A stretch of 64,000 nt of DNA, taken from the NCBI GenBank assembly GCA_907164885.2, contig OU015490.1, positions 212,299,847 to 212,363,846 of the forward strand, in the 5' to 3' direction. Made by a program: the position numbers and the translations under genes. The notes beneath the pieces are model-generated. The model saw nothing but the letters and a program-made list of their open reading frames with translations. It had not been told where the DNA came from and searched no databases. The DNA comes from Dolomedes plantarius (taxonomy: Eukaryota; Arthropoda; Arachnida; Araneae; Dolomedidae). Shown one piece after another: positions 61,799 to 64,000 of the stretch (the first letter of the stretch is position 1; every line of letters starts with the position of its first letter).

Positions 61799-62898
61799 AT
61801 GAATATGCCAGAATTTAACGCTCCGTCCTTCGAAGACTCTTTAAATGTGGCATGCTCCGAGTATGATGTGCAGCTAAAACCTACATGTAAGAGAAAAAGG
61901 AATCATTCAACGATGTAACTTGTGGACTCTCCTTTGCAGAATCCAAGTGTTTCTAGCACTATTTTGCAGCTTGCGGGTCCTTCTACAATGAATCCGTCAA
62001 CCTCTACATCTGCATATTGGAATGTTTCTGCAGTCCCCTCAACTTCATCCAATGTTTCTACTGATGAGATACCAGAAAACGACTGGATGGAGAATTACTA
62101 TAGAAATCGCAACAGCCCAGTATTAATTTCATCATGGAATATTGAATATAATGTCTTCGTTTTAATAAATCAAGATCATAAAGGCCTAAGGGTACATATT
62201 CGTGAATTTAGTGAATATAACAGCAGTATACCGACTCAGAACGGTATAATGGCGACCATCTCAACATTTTGGGATTTTATGTGGAAAATATCCCAACTGC
62301 AATTAATTTACAATACAAAGTCATTCGTTGCTAATAATCAATTAATAGGGATTTACAACGCTGAACAGTGTGTGTTGCAACAACTATTCAAAAACGAGAA
62401 CAATGTTTTCAGATTGAAAAATCTTGTATAAAATTAAATCGGGAACAAATCAACAAACTGCAAGAATATTCGTCAGATATTATAGACTGTGTAGAGAAGA
62501 CATTGTTGACTCAAACCATTCCTAACATGTTACAATATAGGGTATACAGAAACGGACCTTGTGTGAAAGAGCATTGTGATTCTCCCACAGCACGGATAAA
62601 TTTCTTCAAAGTTATAAAACAAAGTGTGATGATTGCATCCAGTGAGTTGTATGAATGTCGATGCTGTGAATTTGACCATCCTTCACAACGTCAACATAGC
62701 TGCTTAAGCACAAGTGATAATGAAAAATATCAAGCTGTGGGAAAAGCAGCTATATTTAATATAAATATTAAAAGGACTTTAAATGAAATTATCACCAATT
62801 ATTGCATATGTCACTATAATAACACTAATTTTCTCACTAGCGACAACATTAAAATATTTCATAAATATTTTGACGAAGATATACTAGAAGATTAAATT
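61799..62898 (+). pseudogene. Unknown protein with PC4-like segment, broken
   Basis: ATG at 61799 opens a frame (MNMPEFNAPSFEDSLNVAC, then a basic KRKRNH stretch) with TAA at codon 40 (61916-61918). The same frame then stays open to 62431: a Ser/Thr/Pro-rich part, then WNIEYNVFVLINQDHKGLRV, HIREFSEYNSSIPTQNGIMA and a W/F-rich helix. After a frameshift near 62425 a second block runs to 62895 (IKLNREQINKLQEYSSDIID, later a Cys-rich patch ELYECRCCEFDHPSQ, end DEDILED). The motif G-x-R-V-x-I-R-x-F..., then P(T)x-x-G-I, resembles the PC4/Sub1 transcription-coactivator DNA-binding fold. GTAAGT at 62899 follows the stop. One nonsense codon and one frameshift over about 360 codons suggest a recently lost gene, or an element-borne gene. 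The family is not recognised with certainty. Confidence 0.45.
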
Positions 62899-63157
62899 GT
62901 AAGTACTTTTTTCCCATGTTCTATATATAGTATTTAAAGATGAATTATTGCATTTATTTATGTGTGTAATATTTTTTAGAATAATAATTTTGAAAGTATT
63001 AATTTAAAACCTTTTTTAGAAAATAATTTTTTAAAGTATTTATAAAAAATGTGTTTTTCAAAATATGTGACTAGTAGTAGATATGCATTATCTTATCTGA
63101 TCAGACTTATCTTGTGAGGTTGATTTTTTTGGGGGAGGAAACTTAGTCGCTTGCTAG
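62899..63157 (+). other. Possible intron
   Basis: Begins GTAAGTACTTTTTTCCC and ends CGCTTGCTAG, both intron-like. But the upstream frame already ends in TAA at 62893-62895, so it would be an intron in the 3' UTR or an inactive one. Confidence 0.25.
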
Positions 63158-63344
63158 ATTTTCAAACGAATAGGTTGTTATTTTGTGCGAGTGGTTAAGA
63201 ATGGAATCGCCGTTAAAAAATTTAAGGGAGAGCTTGTTGGTGTAAAGATTAGCAAACAGTTGCGTGCAACATCGTATTTCATATCTTGGGATATATACGA
63301 TGGTAAATGTATCAGTTTGCAGGACAACGAGGATGGATTTAACA
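63158..63344 (+). CDS. Exon-like open frame, cut by a Tc1 insertion
   Basis: After CTTGCTAG the frame is open for about 62 codons: IFKRIGCYFVRVVKNGIAVK, then KFKGELVGVKISKQLRATS, YFISWDIYDGKCISLQDNE. Amino-acid composition is protein-like and not low-complexity. The Tc1 copy 3 starts at the TA at 63345. The product is unknown; no domain recognised. Confidence 0.35.
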
Positions 63345-63346
63345 TA

Positions 63347-64000
63347 CACTGCTGGCCACTCAAATTGCAACACCAAGAAAGACAAGAGATATCACAACAA
63401 AATTTATTTTGTAGATAACATGTTGACCAAGTATCAAATGATTAAATTTATAGACTTCTGTGAAGTGTGGTTCCTGCCAAATACAGTAGCCAGAGTAGCC
63501 GCCATTGTTGGAGATCACCGCTGCAACATGCCTCGGCATTGATTCAAAGAGACTTTGGATGAGTTCTTGGGGTACAGCAGACCAAGCAACTTCCACACGT
63601 TGCCAAAGTTGATCTGCTGTGGCAGCTGGGGATGGAATCTGGGTCAATCGTAGAGCAACCATGGACCACATGTTTTCTATCGGCGAAAGATCCGGAGAGC
63701 GAGGTGGCCAGGGAAGCACTTCAATCTGGCGATTGACGAAGAACCGTTAAACAATGCGTGCCACGTGTGGTCGCGCATTATCCTGTTGAAATATGGCTGT
63801 GGGCAAGCCCTGAAGGTAAGGAAGGACAACTGGCTCCAACACCTCGGAGATGTAGCGCTGGCTGTTTAAAGTACCGGCAATGCGTACTAGAGGTGTGCGA
63901 GAGTGATATCCAATACCGCCCCATACCATAATACCCGGTGCAGGACCAGTGTGGCGGTGCATAACGCAGCTGTTCAGCATCCTCCTTCACGGTGTCTCCA
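63347..64000 (-). pseudogene. Tc1-like transposase (family A), copy 3, cut by window edge
   Basis: Minus orientation; its right terminal repeat is CACTGCTGGCCACTC at 63347. It supplies the C-terminal part lost in copies 1 and 2: IFQQDNARPHVARIV (second Asp), LPWPPRSPDLSPIENMW (Glu, 34 residues later) and LIQSLFESMPRHVAAVISNN before the end. Faults: a TAA within ARIV/RFFV at about 63747 and a 1-base deletion near 63985. The N-terminal half lies outside the window. Confidence 0.9.

Overview
This window looks like a stretch of an AT-rich arthropod genome, most likely a spider or another chelicerate. That guess rests on the transposon families (several Tc1/mariner lineages, BEL/Pao and jockey relics, tRNA-derived SINEs) and on spliceosomal-type GTAAGT/AG signals; no single-copy marker gene is present to confirm it. 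There is no rRNA, no CRISPR array and no operon. Apart from one transposase reading frame, nearly all recognisable coding sequence is broken transposon protein.

Layout. 1-4842: BEL/Pao LTR retrotransposon on the minus strand (integrase cut by the window edge, RT/RNase H, zinc-knuckle Gag, probable LTR with TATA box and AATAAA). 5708-6050: tRNA-like SINE. 6058-10983: second, more decayed BEL/Pao element on the plus strand, without a recognisable Gag and with its RT split by an insertion. 11240-13860: tandem satellite of about 450-480 bp units with AT-rich sub-repeats, interrupted by an LTR-like insertion. 13990-14540: 3' end of a jockey-like LINE. 16099-18760: Tc1 copy running into a 100-N scaffold gap, then two further tandem arrays. 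20130-25831: microsatellites, MITEs, a palindromic element, a SINE and a solo LTR with a target-site duplication. 26784-28147: Tc1-like element with an uninterrupted transposase frame. 28500-35425: segmental duplications, a 392-bp deletion derivative of that same Tc1 family, and a tandem array. 35645-37205: jockey RT fragment broken by a long inverted-repeat element. 38205-42058: TA-tailed repeat ends, a SINE, and a second large inverted-repeat element. 42756-48945: Tc1 and mariner relics fused or adjacent to each other. 49440-52039: LTR-like sequence, SINE, long-TIR mariner, short MITE. 52040-57800: almost pure AT-rich sequence with microsatellites.

The least ordinary part is the right end. 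At 57813-58075 there is a GC-rich island with GC-box, CRE and CCAAT motifs and four CTCF-like motifs. From 58670 to 61256 the minus strand carries an ATG-containing 64-nt exon-like segment (consensus acceptor and GTAAGT donor), followed by repeated 20-23 nt segments, many with splice-like borders on both sides. About 540 bp away on the other strand starts a broken open frame (61799-62898) with a stretch resembling a PC4-type domain. A further exon-like frame at 63158 is cut by a Tc1 copy that runs off the window.

Genes do not form a pathway here. The unifying process is transposition: TA dinucleotide tracts repeatedly abut the ends of TA-targeting elements, and elements are nested in each other. 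Coordinates of element ends are read by eye and can be off by a few bases; family names come from motif recognition, not from a database search.
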